From Ilex aquifolium (lineage: Eukaryota > Streptophyta > Magnoliopsida > Aquifoliales > Aquifoliaceae), in assembly GCA_951799425.1 (NCBI GenBank), contig OX637409.1:19499460-19563459 (forward strand): a stretch of 64,000 nucleotides of DNA. The letters are read 5' to 3'. Under the pieces are notes generated by a model, which worked only from the letters and a program-made list of their open reading frames with translations, made no database searches and was not told the DNA's origin. This document shows positions 1 to 15,110 of this stretch, in pieces (position 1 is the first letter of the stretch; every line of letters begins with the position of its first letter). Position numbers and translations under genes: made by a program.

Positions 1-962
1 AGCTTTGGACAGGACAGCAGTGAAATCTTTTGACTGAAACAACAATATAATAATAATAATAATAATATCCACCCCAGCCCCTCTCTCTCTCTCTGGTCTG
101 ATCGCCGCTTATCTGAACCATGCCGAAGGTGGCTGGGATCGGGTGCCATCAACCATCTAGTTGTGAATTATAGGGGCGCATAATCGCATGTTAGTTTGTA
201 ATTACTCTTTTACCTTTGGGACTATGTTCAACAAGTGTTTTTCGGTATCGTAATTGGACTCTTTCTTTTATACCAATTGGCAAGGGATTTGGTCTTAAAT
301 AAAAATACAATGTCATCGTAATAACCGTTGTATACCGAGAGGTGAGTTACATACATTGAATATTTCCTATATCCCGTAGTATTAGAGGATTCGCGCCTCT
401 AATTTTTATTTTTATTTTTATTTTATTTTTTACAGATCATTCACCATTAATAAGTGGAGGCCCGCTTATACATAAAAGTTACAATTCGTTTTGTACAAAT
501 GAAACAAGAAACGTGGACACAGGTGAAAACAAAAACAAAAACAAGTCCAACAGCTTCAAGCCCATACTGTAGCTTGCCCTTCTGGGCGACCATCGCTATA
601 GCCCAAGGCTTACAGAAACGTGGAAAAGTAGAGGTCTGGACTGGGCTGGGCTGGGCTGGGCTACTCACATCACATATCAATCTGGCCTAATATCAATATG
701 TGACTTCTTTATTGCGTTGTAAAGAGAGATCGAAGACGAAGATTTTCTGACACAGTGCGGAAACTGAATAGAAAAGACAGCAAATGAAACAATCCACCGG
801 AAAGGCATACCCCAAGGAGCACCAATCTCCCCCAACAAACATCTATATGCATGAAGCTGACCTATAGATAGAAAAAAGATACTTTGGGGGTGTGAGATAC
901 ACGGACAGTGAGTATGCAGCCGAACAACCTCAGGGACCTCTAGTAGTGTTAGTTGAACTAAC
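1..962. other. gene-free start of window
   Basis: I see no gene I can support here. There is an (AAT)n run near 44-67, a CT run near 83-95 and four GGGCT-type units near 640-661. A short in-frame stretch ends at a TGA at 31-33 and could be the tail of a plus-strand gene lying to the left, but ten codons are too few to judge. The reverse strand at 677-1003 is open for 108 codons without a recognisable domain. Confidence 0.4.
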
Positions 963-1246
963 AAGATAGGCCGCCCAAAATCTTTACAATTTTGGTCACA
1001 CACCTAAAAATTTTAATTCGTGTCTATTTGATCCCTAAAATTTTTAATTTGTCTATTTGGTCCCTCATATTTAACGCGTGACCAAAACCATTAACGATAT
1101 TCTGATGAGCGTTTGGGATTGAACCAAATAAATACAAATTAAGAATCTTAGGAATCAAATAGACACAATTAAAAATTGAGGACCAAACAGACACTAAACG
1201 TATACTTTGAGGATCAAAAGTGTAACTTACCCTAAATTACTTGCCA
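963..1246. mobile_element. MITE, 'tttggtcc/agtgtaa' family, copy 1
   Basis: The left end reads towards the middle as a run of 'tttgatccctaaaa' and 'tttggtccctcat' phrases. The right end carries their reverse complements and finishes with 'atcaaaagtgtaacttaccc'. The whole is a degenerate palindrome of about 280 bp with no coding capacity. A second member of the family sits in the tetraspanin intron (39309-39708). I could not define a target duplication, so the ends are approximate. Confidence 0.55.
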
Positions 1247-2298
1247 AATATTATTTTAAGAATCAAGTTAGTGAGACTCAGACCCACCTCGAGATCCACT
1301 CTACAGAGCTATAACAAGTAAAATAAATTTAAAAATGGTTTGAATTTCAAAATAACCTTCAGCAAACTAGTACACCTGGTGGGATACAAAAACAATACCA
1401 AAGAAAAATCCAAACTAGCCCTTGGTGGAGCCAACCCCCAAAACTAGAACAATCTATGTTTGTAAACAGAGTTCCTAAAGGCAAAAAAACACATGACCCA
1501 GATCACTTAGAATTATTATCCAAATCTTAATCTAATGACTTGCATTTTAACCAAAAAAAATTTAATCACAGTGAACATTTGAACTGCTCGGTTACATTCT
1601 AATCAGAGTTTATAAAAAAATGGAATAGTATGGGGAGTACTCTAGTCATATCTTCGGGTTACAGGTGCATCGGCAAATTTGAGAACTGAGTTGAAGGGAC
1701 TAAGCAGCAATTATGTCCAATTTCAGACCATATTCAAGAGCTGCTGATGCCAACCAAGCTTGTTCTGCCTTAGCCCAAGGTGTATGTACATTTTCGGGAT
1801 CAAGTCCAACAAAACCGAGAAAAAAAAAAAAAAAGCAATTCAAATAGAACATACTCTTAAGGGGAAAAATCAATTCAAATAGAACATACTCTTGAGGGGA
1901 AAAAGCATCCAAATAGAACATACTCTTAAGGGGAAAAAGCATCCAAAGATCAGTAACTTGACTTGAACAAATAGGTTCAATTCAACCATTGACTGGCTTA
2001 GACATTGATACTTCCTTAATTCAATACCACGGCCCATTGTATGTAAATTACAGAACGGCACAATGGCATACAGAGAAAGGTAATCGAGACGCAAACAGAT
2101 CACGAGAATGCAAAGAAAAAAGAAATTATCTGACTCGAATTTTTCGGTTTGCTAAGAGTATTGTCAGTTTCATCTTAATGATACAGAGCATGCAAAGCTA
2201 ACCCATTGATAAAGAAGAGAGAGTTGGGTTTTGGGTGGGAAAGAAAACAAGAGATCAAAGGGGATAATCTGCTCACAAAATCCTCTCTCCGCTGGAGC
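1247..2298. other. intergenic, downstream of RPS23
   Basis: AT-rich DNA between the MITE and the RPS23 stop codon. It holds a 35-bp minisatellite (1836-1946). The RPS23 3' untranslated region must lie at its right end. No coding region is supported. Confidence 0.5.
1836..1946. repeat. 35-bp minisatellite, about 3.2 units
   Basis: Units start at 1836, 1871 and 1906, with a partial copy at 1940. Each contains 'aaatagaacatactctta' followed by 'aggggaaaaa'. The short reverse-strand open frames here are only reading through the repeat. Confidence 0.8.
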
Positions 2299-5094
<2,796 letters not shown>

Positions 5095-5199
5095 GTTTGC
5101 GGAATGTAGAGGTTCTTCGGCTGTGAGGGAAGGCTAAAGAGTTTCGAGGTCGAAAGAGAGGTGGTTGCTAAGGTGGTGATGATGATGAAACCCTAAAAT

Positions 5200-7050
5200 G
5201 AACGACTTTAAAAAGGGGATGCCTTGTAGTAGTCTTCTGTTTTAATTTACAGAAAACTCCCCTACTTTTTGTGATTTTAGACTCTTCCCCAACCCTTAGT
5301 ATTTTAACACTTTTCTTTCGTTTTTTACATCATGGACCCAGATAATTTCCAGTATATTTTCTTCGATGTGAATCAATAATTTATACTAAACAAAAAGTTA
5401 AATTTTTTTTTTTAGATGTCTAGACTTAAGTCGACTATTCTCTGGACTTCAGCAGTTAGTCACCGTGGCTTGAGTTGAATTAGAGCATGTCTCTAAAGGG
5501 ACAAGAGTGGTTAGCCCCTAAAGAGTATGGAAAGTAATTAAATTTGAGATCTTTGAATTATCAAAGATTAGACTCAACCGTCGAACCACCCCTAAAAATG
5601 ATCATCTCTAATGAAAATTCAAACCTTAACCCAAATTTGAGTAAAAAAAAACTTGATTTGATATAGACCTCTACAATAGAACAATTTAAATTTAAAAGAA
5701 GAGAAATCCAAACTTAAATAAGGACAAACTCAAATATAAATGAGGGTAAAATATGACCATTTAAAGCGGTGTGTAATGTCACCATTAAAGATTTGAGTAT
5801 AGATGTGAGTAAAAAAATGAGTTTCTCTTTCATTTGATATGAAAATAGGTCTAGCTAATATTGGAGAATATTTTTAAGAATTTTTTACCCAAATATAAAT
5901 TTGAGTTTACATAAGGATAAGGATCCGAGATGGTCTAAGGGTTTAAAAAAAAGTTAATTACCGTTAAGCAAGTCTTACTTGATTTTATAGTGAGATTTAC
6001 AACACAATAAATTACATCATTAAGAGCATCTTCAAGAAAATAGTTAAAATTTAGCTATTCAAAGACAAAAAACATACTCCAACAAAAAATGTTCAGAATA
6101 GGTAAAATACATTTTTGTTACAATGATACTTTAAATATAGAATAACATTGTAATATTATGTATAAATAGTTTATAATATATTCTCCCTGCTCTTATCATT
6201 TCTCATCTCTCTTGTCTGTTCCTTATCTTTGCCTCCATTTTTTTCTCTTTTTTTAATAGTCCCAACAAAAGTACGACATATGAAAAATAATATTTAAAAG
6301 AAATAATTAAAATATAAAAAATCTGTCAAGACATTGGATATACCACTTGATAGCCAAGGACTTTTCTTTTAATTGATTTTTCAATTTTCGATTTGTAGTT
6401 TTTGTACAAGTTAATGAAAATCCTAGCATTGCATTGATAAAATATTTTTACATTTTTAAATAATTGAAATATAAACAATTGTGCAATCGCTTTGAGATCT
6501 TGACCTTCACTAAATGCACCATGATAGGATTGAGCTAGTGATGTTCGCCAACAAGTTTCTTGAGCTCAAATTTTAGCAATTCCTTGAGACCAAATCATAA
6601 AAAATTAACCCCCTCGTGAATACTTTTGTCCTGATGTAAATGTTTTACCTTTGACTTCAACGGCACACAATTTTCCAACCAGCTCTATCTATAATAGGAT
6701 AACAGTAACCTGAAATGAACACAACCAAACAATCTAACATGGTTCCACCCTCATGGGTTGAATCGCTCTAAGCCAAGCAGAGTGAACAAAAGATTCTAAG
6801 CAGAGCAGACATCGGTTATTGCATCTGATATGATCAAACAACACAAGTATATAACTTCAGAGGATAGTTTCAGAACACTTACAACCAAAAAAACATCTTG
6901 TAGTAAGTAGCAAACAGCTGATCGTTTACAACAGAGGTGTTTAAAGTCTAAAATTAACTTTGCATAATCAAAAGGGCAGTATAACTGCATATTATCATAG
7001 GGTAAAATTAAGTTAATACATTGTGGCAAAAGGCAAAAGGGCAAGGTTCA
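5200..7050. other. RPS23-ICR intergenic region with MITE-like debris
   Basis: Gene-free and AT-rich. RPS23 is transcribed away from it and ICR is transcribed towards it from the right. Two stretches begin with 'gagcatgtctctaaagg' (about 5484) and 'gagcatcttcaag' (about 6025). These resemble the GAGCATC termini of common plant MITEs, but I cannot find matching right ends. The ICR 3' untranslated region probably occupies the right end. Confidence 0.4.
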
Positions 7051-7252
7051 AAATTACCGCTACCACATTACTATTAGGAGCATTGCAGAAGTGCACTAGG
7101 CACACAAATATCTTAAAAAGAAAACTCTGCTTTTGTCGCGTAGGATGACATCTGTGAGGAGAAGAAACAATGTGATTAGGTATAATTGCATAATTGGAAC
7201 TATAGAATAAAAAATAGTTACAGAATATATAGGTGACCTTGTGGCCGTGCTT

Positions 7253-10200
7253 CTATTTCTGTGGCTTCTTCCACAAGACCCCAATCCTCTTCAGCATGTT
7301 CCCATTTTTCTTTTTGATAAATTCATCCTCCATGTCTTCGGAATAAGGTGAACCAATCTTCCCTGCCATAGGACTATAGTGGCTGTCCATTGACCCAGTT
7401 CTCTCCATAAACTTTCCATTGTTTCCTGTTGAAAGCATAGCTGCAGCTGCCTCTGCGGCCTTTCTCCACTGGTCAGACTGCACCTTCAGCCTCCTTAACT
7501 CAGCCTCCATTTCAGAATTTGCTGCCTGCACTGCCTCCAAATGCTCAGCCACTCGTGCTGCCTTCCTGTTACTCTTATCTGCTTCCTCCATCACATAACC
7601 GAGCTTCATGAGAGCCTCTCGCTCTGCAGCCCTTGCAGCCTCTAAGTCGACAACAACCTCATCACTCACTTTACCCCCATTGTTCATTTCACTGTTTCCA
7701 GTTTCAAACTTTAGCATCTTGTTTTCCTCCGAAAGATTCTGTAATTCTGTCTCCTTATCCATCAAACTCGCTTTTAAATTTTCAACATCGTCCTTCAATT
7801 TTTTGAGCTCCTTTTCAAGTTCAAACTCTCTATGGCCTGACAGAGCATTCTCCAGCCGCATATTCAAATCCTCATTTTCCTCGCAGATACCCTGCAATTC
7901 AGTTTCCTTATCCATCAAGTTTGCCTTCAACTCTTCAATATCAACTTTGGATTTCTTTAGTTCTGCCTCCAGCTCACCCTCTCTCAGGCTCGATGTGGAT
8001 TTTATCTGCTCTACCATTTCATAAGCACTTCTAATCTGCACTGTGCTTTGAGTTTGTTCTTCATGGTATCTGATCTCATTGGCTTCCAGAGCAGATCTTA
8101 GTCGTTCTACTTCAGAGTTCATGCAACTAAGCTCTGCTTCAATTGGTTTTCCAGTCTTTTCAGTTTCTACGATTTCAGATTCGTGGTTTTGATCACCTTC
8201 ACGATTCGAGTAAATATTGCTGCCAGCATTACTGTTATCATCCTTAAGTTTGTTTACAATTTGTTCCAGTAAGTTTTCGTGTGCCATTGATTGGTCCAGC
8301 TCCATAGTCATGGCTTCATAGGCCTCCTTGGCTTTGATACCATCCAACCTGAGGTTCTCTACAGTCCTTCTGGTTGTTTCCAGCTGAAGCATAGTTTCAC
8401 CAAGAAGTGCCTGTGCCTGAGCTTCCGAATCTTTGCAATCTCTCAGCTGGTTTTTCATGTCTTCCAAAAGCAAAAGGGTCTCTGCAAGGTTTTCTTTCAA
8501 GCTATGGAGTTCGGCATGGGTAGATTCTGCTTGCTTGGACTTTTCAACCTCAGATTCAGCTAACATTTCAAGCTGGACTTTTAGTTTCTTAATCTCATCC
8601 AAAGCACAGGCCAAAGCACCTGACTCAACTGAATGCTGCTTCTGGATAGCCTCAAGCTTGGGTTCCCATGCTTGATCTCGTTCCTTGGAGATACTTTGGA
8701 GTTCAATTACACTGGCATCCTCAGAAGCAGACCGCTCCAAAAGCTGCTGCTTGGACTCTTCGAGCTTTGAAGATAGGGCTGAGAGCTGCTTTTTTGACTC
8801 CTCTGCTTCTTGTTGGGCTTGCTCCTTCAATGATTCTGATGAACTCAGCTGATCCTTCACCTTTTTCAAATCATTTTGAAGTTGAGAAATCTGAGATTCC
8901 AGCTCAGCAACCCTGCTTGGGCGCTTCTTCTGCATCTTGCAAGAACAAAGATAACGTTCAGGAGTTTCATGCCACACCCAATGTTCACCAATGTGCACAA
9001 AATTTCAAAGGCATGTGAAAGTTGAGCAATATATGCAAAAAGTAGTAGGCAGAAACTACTTACTATGTGATGGTAATACAAACTAATGTTAAAATAATGT
9101 TCATCGGTCAGCCGGCTTAGAAAACCCGATTGACGGATGACCGAGCAATAAAGCTGGACTGTATGTGACTGTTAGTGAAAGTAGGAGGGGATACAAAATA
9201 TGGTACACCATGTTTGAGAATAGGCATACCTGGTCCTCCCTTTCTATTAAAAACAGTAACTCTAACATCTCCCTAACCTCTTTCCCAAACAAAAAATCTC
9301 CCTGACCTATACATCATCCAACAAAAAAGTGAATATAAACTGGATGCATTGCCACGGTGCAGCATTGTGTGTTTGGATGGGTCAAGAAACCTAGTTACAA
9401 TGACTCATGCAAGCCTTTATAACCAACTTTAATGGAACATACTGCACAAGTGCACAGAGCATGATACTAAACTTTTACAACAAGAGCTAAATGCTTAGGC
9501 TTTTACATTGCCAGCACCAAGATAAACTCAGATAATTTGCGACACCTACTTCGCTGCAAACTGATGCAAGTCCGGCGGGTTCTTGTAATTTAGTTTACCT
9601 CAGGAACTGGGCTTCTGGGTGACTTGCGTTCATTCACTTTAGGGCTTCTGTCTTTTGGTGTCCTACTAGCTTGGTTTGAAGCAGATGAAGATTCCAATTC
9701 CAATGCAGTTGTCTTCAGTTGACGCACAACTCGAGGAGAAATCTTTTGAGGCACTTCTGAAGAAACCGCACGAGGATAAATCTTTTGGGGCACTTCAACA
9801 GAAACTGTTCGAGGAGAGATCTTTTGAGGCATTTCTGAAGAACTGCTTCTGCTATCAAAACCAGTCAAGTAGTCAGCTATTATTTCGAAAAATCAGGAAT
9901 CATCAGAAACTAACAAAAGAATCATTTTCAAATGAAAGTTAAATCACGAGGACAATTGAAATCCACTGTATTCTGGATGGCAAGCAAATCAATTGGTGTC
10001 GGAGCAGTTCTCCAACACGAGTCAATCCTACAAACTTGGGAAATAAATCGTCCTAGGCACTATTACCAAGTTTTTTAGTGAATAAGAGGAAGTACAAAAA
10101 GGATATTACATGACCGACAATATTGTTGAAATTAGGAAGCAAGTTGCCATCAAAGTACCTCAAAGTTACAAAGAAACTTGGCAATACATGATAAATTGTT

Positions 10201-11602
10201 ATCAGTATTCAGGATTGTGTCTAATGTGCAAACATTGCAAACTGTTTAGTAATGGTCGTCCAATAATGAGTACTTTAGCTGGAATAGGAAAGGACTGACA
10301 CAAGACACTTTAACAAATCTTAAGTTTCTATTCACAATGCTCCAGATGGCTCAACGTGATACTATATTCAAGAAGTCATAAGTGTCTAGGCAGGTAAACC
10401 TTCTATAATCTTCTTATATGGTGTATTAAAGGGCGGTTATTTTCGGTCACAAAAGAATCAAAACCATTGAATCGTCCTCATCGAAAAGAAAAGGAAAAGA
10501 AACTGTCACTAGGGAGGCGAAAATATTAGGACCCAATAGCAAAATTGAATCCCAGTCCATCCCTGTTAAGCTAACGTATGTAAACAATCCACAAATATAA
10601 GACCAAGGAACTAGAGGACCACATGATCTACAGTAGATGACAAAATTATCCAAAATTCAGCAAAGAGGAAAAATAAGTATAGCGTAAATTGCCTAAGCAT
10701 AGACCCCCAAGCTTCCAAAAATGCGTTGCTGGTCCCAGTAAGAATGCCCTATAGCATCCCAAGACAAGAATGCTAAATTTTTGTGTGATACAAAAAAGCA
10801 AGTAAACTCGGTTTAAAATCTTCCCACAAATTCTAGTTCTCAGATATTGATGGACAGACAAAAATGTGGGGATACAGATGTATGATATTATATTAGAGAA
10901 TTAAGAGAGAGAATGAATTAACAGCAGAAGTTTAAAACACAATAGGGCCACCAATTTCCAACACATTCAATTTAAGAGTAAAGTATCAACCTCACCCAAT
11001 GGGCCCTTTCAATTTTGAATACACAAATGGACATCCAATGTGACAAGTGATTACAATTTCATACATCTGTATGAAATGCGTCTGCTAGTCCCAGTAAGAG
11101 TGCGCTATAGCACCCCCAAGACAAAAAAAAAATGCTAAATTTTTGTGTGATACTGAAAGCAAGAAAACTCAGTTTAAAATCTTCCCACAAATTCTAGTTC
11201 TCAGATATTGATGGACAGACAAATATGTGGGATAACAGATGTATGATATTATATCACAGAATTAAGAGAGAGCCAATGAATTAACAGCAGGAGATGTTTA
11301 AAACACAATAGGGGCACCAATTTCCAACACATTTAAGAGTAAACTATCAACCTCACCCAATGGGCCCTTTCAATTTTGAATACACAAATAGACATTTAAT
11401 GTGACAAGTGATTACAATTTTACCAACCAAAGAGGGAATACCAAATCCTTGGTGGAACCCACCATATGATTTTTACCAAATTCTTGCAAAGAACAAAACA
11501 GCTCCATAAGTTCCATCCACCAAGCAACTTGCCAAACAGCATTTAAAGGGAAGGGGAAGAGATAAGATTCATAAAAGCTTACCTTCCCTTTGGGGTCTGC
11601 AT
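7253..11602 (-). CDS. Interactor of constitutive active ROPs (ICR/RIP family)
   Basis: Plant-specific coiled-coil scaffold that binds GTP-loaded ROP/RAC small GTPases at the plasma membrane or on microtubules and links them to polarity and exocytosis. Coding exons are 11583-11602, 9599-9851 and 7253-8929. All introns are GT-AG and the total is 1950 nt, giving 649 aa. It starts MQTPKG, as in the family. Residues 7-91 are a Ser/Pro/Lys-rich head ending TPKDRSPKV and KSPRSPVPE. The coiled coil then opens with [18 protein letters not shown]. Near the C-terminus are [14 protein letters not shown], needed for ROP binding in the family, and a basic tail with [14 protein letters not shown]. Two oddities are a triplicated PQKISPR-type motif in the head and a duplicated coil segment around LMDKETELQ. 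The paralogue (ICR2, 3 or 5 type) is not resolved. A 5' UTR intron precedes the start exon. Confidence 0.93.
10721..11418. repeat. about 340-bp direct duplication in ICR intron 1
   Basis: Copy 1 (about 10721-11058) and copy 2 (about 11078-11418) share 'gtcccagtaaga', 'gctaaatttttgtgtgatac', 'cagatattgatggacagac' and 'cacccaatgggccctttcaa' in the same order. They differ by small indels and point changes. Both lie wholly within intron 1 (9852-11582), so the protein is unaffected. Confidence 0.85.
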
Positions 11603-13460
11603 ATTTTAACTACCCTCCTGCCACAGAATGAAGGCTGTATAAGATCTTTGCTACCTCAATGCTTCCTGGCTCACAAGACCTGTAAAAATCCAGAAATATC
11701 ACAAGCTGAGATACAGAGTATGGAAGAGAAAGATAATTTTATAAAAGAGAGAGAGAGAGAGAGAGAGAGGGTATCCAATGTGGATGAAAGTAAATGAACA
11801 TGTATAAGTGTAGGATTCACTGAAGGACAAGTACTCTTTATCAACATACACAAGCAAATAAGCAATAACCTTTTGAAGCAAAATAACCAAACAACCTAGT
11901 TCAGTACTTTCAAAATGCTCAGCAAAAGCAGGACATTAGTAATTTTCAAGACTCCCTTTGCCACATTCATTACATCAAACAGTTAATGCATGCTTGGTGC
12001 CATTATTGCAACCATGAAGTGTACACAGCTACTGGGGACACAACAAAACGAAGGAAATTACGCAAATTACCCAAATAGGACAACTGTGATAGTTCTTCAA
12101 CAAACACAACTTAATAAGTTGGTTTCCATTCAAGGGCATTCTTGTCATTTTGAAAGAAGAAAAAAAATCCCCTCCAATTTCGCCGTGATTAAAGGCACTA
12201 CTCTAAGCTTCTTGGTTTGACATTTGAAGAACACAGGAAGAAACGGAAACAAAATAATAATAAAGAACAGCAAAAAGTCTCCGTCTTCTCAAACATAAAA
12301 CACCATTTAAAACTCAAAAAAAAAAAAAAAACACCACTAAATGTTGCTGTAAGTTGAAACTCAACACACTGAAACCCTGGTTCAAGATAAAATCCTTATC
12401 GTTAGATCAAGAATGATGAGTAAATCAAACGTTAAAGCCAAAATAATCCAGTCATTGAATCTGTAGGCAATGTAGCTCAAAAATCAGCTAACACTGGTTC
12501 CTTCCACAACTATGGTACTGAGAGAGAGAGAGAGAAGCGTTTCAAGGGGGTGCAGATAGAGATAGAGAGAAAGAGGGAGAGAAAGAGGGAGAGAGAGAGA
12601 GAGAGTATTCCAGCCTACCAGATAACAACAAAAACAACAAACCCAAACACAGAATAAAAGAACCTAACGCTTAACAGCCTTTCTTAGATTCGAATAAAGC
12701 AGATTTGAAGAAGACATGTAAGAATAGCCTGCAAATTTGTGCTATCAGGCTCTGTACACCTAGACCTAACGCTCTTGTCTTATTCACAAATGAACTTCAA
12801 AAGAAAAAAAAACATCATTATTTGTACAGAAAAATAGCACATCATTACAACAAGCGCAATTTTCTCAAAGAAAAAAGTAAAAAAAACAAGGAACCCACTT
12901 CTAAAGTAGGGTGGATTCTGCAACAAATAACTATTCTTCAAAAACCCAGATGGCAAAACACGAAAAAACACCATTTTAACCTCCGTTAAGTTCTCGGAAA
13001 GCTTAAGAGCCTTTGCTCTGCTCACATTTTCCCGAGAACCAAACAGAGAAAAAAGGAAGGAAAAGGAGATGGCTATATTTCTTCTATTAACTCTTTTCGA
13101 GAAGATAAGAAGGACAATGCGTTTCATTCTTACCAAGATCTTGGGAAGGGAGGGGAAGGGTTTAGATCTTTGTTTCGAGACCCTGAACACTCTTACACCG
13201 AACCACTGAAACAAGAAGAAGGACAATGAGCCATTTGTGCTTTGAAAGAGTTCTGTAGACACAACTTTCAAGGCCACCTGCCTCCGTCTTCAACTGCTAA
13301 GTGGGACTTTGGAGAGAGAGAGAGTTTGTGCGTTCACGTAGAGGGGCCTGAGAGAGAAAATGCAAAAATAGAGAAAGACAAAAGAGTCTAGAGAGAGAGT
13401 TGTCGTTTTACGAGAGCGTCTGAGAATATAGATTAAACTAATCTTTACGTTTTGGGCCCA
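11603..13460 (-). promoter_or_regulatory. ICR leader and probable promoter region
   Basis: The start exon's untranslated part runs from 11603 to 11679 and is preceded by an acceptor (tttttacag on the minus strand). A plausible upstream untranslated exon has its donor at 13132-13133 (cttg^gtaaga on the minus strand), making an intron of about 1.45 kb. GA tracts, CT on the transcribed strand, lie at about 11749-11769, 12518-12605 and 13311-13324. The transcription start is not determinable. I place it near 13.3-13.45 kb. Confidence 0.5.
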
Positions 13461-14302
13461 CAGCAGTGTGGATGATTCTCCAATTTTTATTTTATTTTTC
13501 AACGATAAAAGGTCTTCGGGCAACTTCTGCATACTTCGATTAATTTTGTCCTTGATTAAATCAAAGTCAAATCATTCACGTTAGAATTAAAATATTCAGT
13601 CTGATTCCAAAAAATTGTCAAAATTTGAGTTAAAAATATCTGAATTTATAATTTATCTATGTTACAACTAATTCTCTAATTTGCTATTGTAAGTAAAAAA
13701 TATATCAAACTAAAGTTAAACACAAATAATACAATTAATAAGTAATATAAATAAAAAATGGATATTTTCTAATTTTTTTTAACATATTATTTTTATGTCA
13801 TGTCATCGTACACATAAAACTAACACTCATCCACTTTTCCATCTAAAATTAAGTCGCGTGAGTTAGAGGTGAGAGGGATATAAACTTAAGTATAAAATCA
13901 CAGCCCCATGTGATGAGCTTTTCACGAGGAAAACCTCAGTTTCCAGATACAAAATAGATATGAGCCAAATTATTGTCAAATCGTAAAAGTGAAAATGCGC
14001 AGCTGTTCATCTTGAAGATCTACAAAATGTCTTGGATAGTTAAAGAATACAACAATGATTTGTGCACCGGAGATAGCCAGATTATGGTAAGGGCTTTTCT
14101 TTCTCTGTCTCTTTTTTTGTTATATTGACACTGTACATCATTGTTTTTTGTGTTTGTGGGACTTTGATTCTTGGTTTTTTTAATCTTTCTCAAATAGTTG
14201 TTCCCATTTGTTTTTGTCCAAATGGTTCTTGCCATTAGTTTAATGGAAAAAAAAAACATATTGTATTTTGCCTTTTGACTTTTGCGTTGATTATGTGAAT
14301 GC
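13461..14302. other. gene-free AT-rich region
   Basis: No gene is supported. It includes the left arm (13795-13895) of an inverted repeat whose other arm is at 15010-15110. Confidence 0.4.
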
Positions 14303-15110
14303 ATTAGTTGGGGGAAAGGCTATGGTACCGAACGAGGTACCGTACCGAAAGTTACAACAATTTTAGGTTAAGTTCTAATTTTTTTGAAGTGTAAGTTACA
14401 ATTTTTTTGAGGTATAAGTTACAACTTTTAAAAGTCAAGTTATAATTCAAAAAGGAGAAGTTACAACTGCTCAGGGAACGTCCATGATCGATCATGTGTA
14501 TCTGTGATCGATCATGGACCTTTAATCGATCAGAGACTTTATCTGAACAATTGTAACTTCTCCCTTTTGAATCGTAACTTTACCATAAAAATAGTAACCT
14601 TCGGTACAATACCCAAGGCGGTACCATAAACTTTCCCATTAGTTGGATTTGAAAATGATTCTTGTTTTGTTTGTTTGTGGGAGTGTTTTGGGAACTTGTG
14701 TGGACCTATTTTTATATTGGATGTGGGGTTATGGTTTTTCTTGGTTTTTTTCTCTTTGGAGACTTTTTTTTTATTTGCTTTTAAACTTTTTTATACAAGT
14801 GATGATTCCGGATATTTCACAATTAGAATTCATCACAATGAAAAATTTGATAGTTGTGGTGATAAAGTGTATATTGGTGGAAGAGTGAATAGTATTAATA
14901 TGTGTCACTTTGATTAAATTTCTCTCATAGAATTGGACAACATGCTAAAGAATATTAGAATTGGTTATAATCAAACTACCATATTTTATTTTGGCGCCAA
15001 GCATATTGAATTTTACACTTAAGTCCATGTCCGTCCCACCTCTAACTCACGTGACTTAGTTTTAGACGGAAAAGTGGATGGTTGTTAGTTTAAGGTGCAC
15101 AATGATATAA
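13795..15110. repeat. about 100-bp inverted repeat pair around a nested MITE
   Basis: The arm at 13795-13895 ('catccacttttccatctaaa', 'gtgagttagaggtg') is matched in reverse complement at 15010-15110 ('cacctctaactcacgtgac', 'ggaaaagtggatgg'). Identity is roughly 85% by eye. The right arm continues to about 15220 with text typical of plant MITE or MULE ends ('ttgagattaaccctaaa'). The left arm lacks a clear match for that part. The 326-bp MITE at 14312-14637 lies between the arms. Confidence 0.55.
14312..14637. mobile_element. Mutator-type MITE (326 bp) with perfect 9-bp target duplication
   Basis: The left end is GGGAAAGGCTATGGTACCG and the right end, reverse-complemented, is GGGAAAGTTTATGGTACCG. 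The flanks are ATTAGTTGG at 14303-14311 and again at 14638-14646. A 9-bp duplication is the mark of the Mutator superfamily. The inside is a long imperfect palindrome with 'agttacaa' and 'gatcgatcatg' motifs and no coding capacity, so it is non-autonomous. It shares motifs with the large foldback at 44916-48685. Confidence 0.88.

Noticed and set aside
7608-8675. Plus-strand open frames overlapping ICR
   Set aside because: They are antisense shadows of the ICR coiled-coil exon, Ser/Phe-rich as expected from the complement of Glu/Lys codons.
12705-13277. Overlapping open frames of 94 and 165 codons on opposite strands
   Set aside because: Both are Phe- or Lys-rich readings of AT-rich sequence in the ICR leader intron and first exon. 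No family is recognised.
14643-14917. Two hydrophobic open frames of about 80 codons
   Set aside because: T-rich low-complexity sequence gives Phe/Leu-rich frames by chance. No start context, homologue or neighbouring exon supports a gene.
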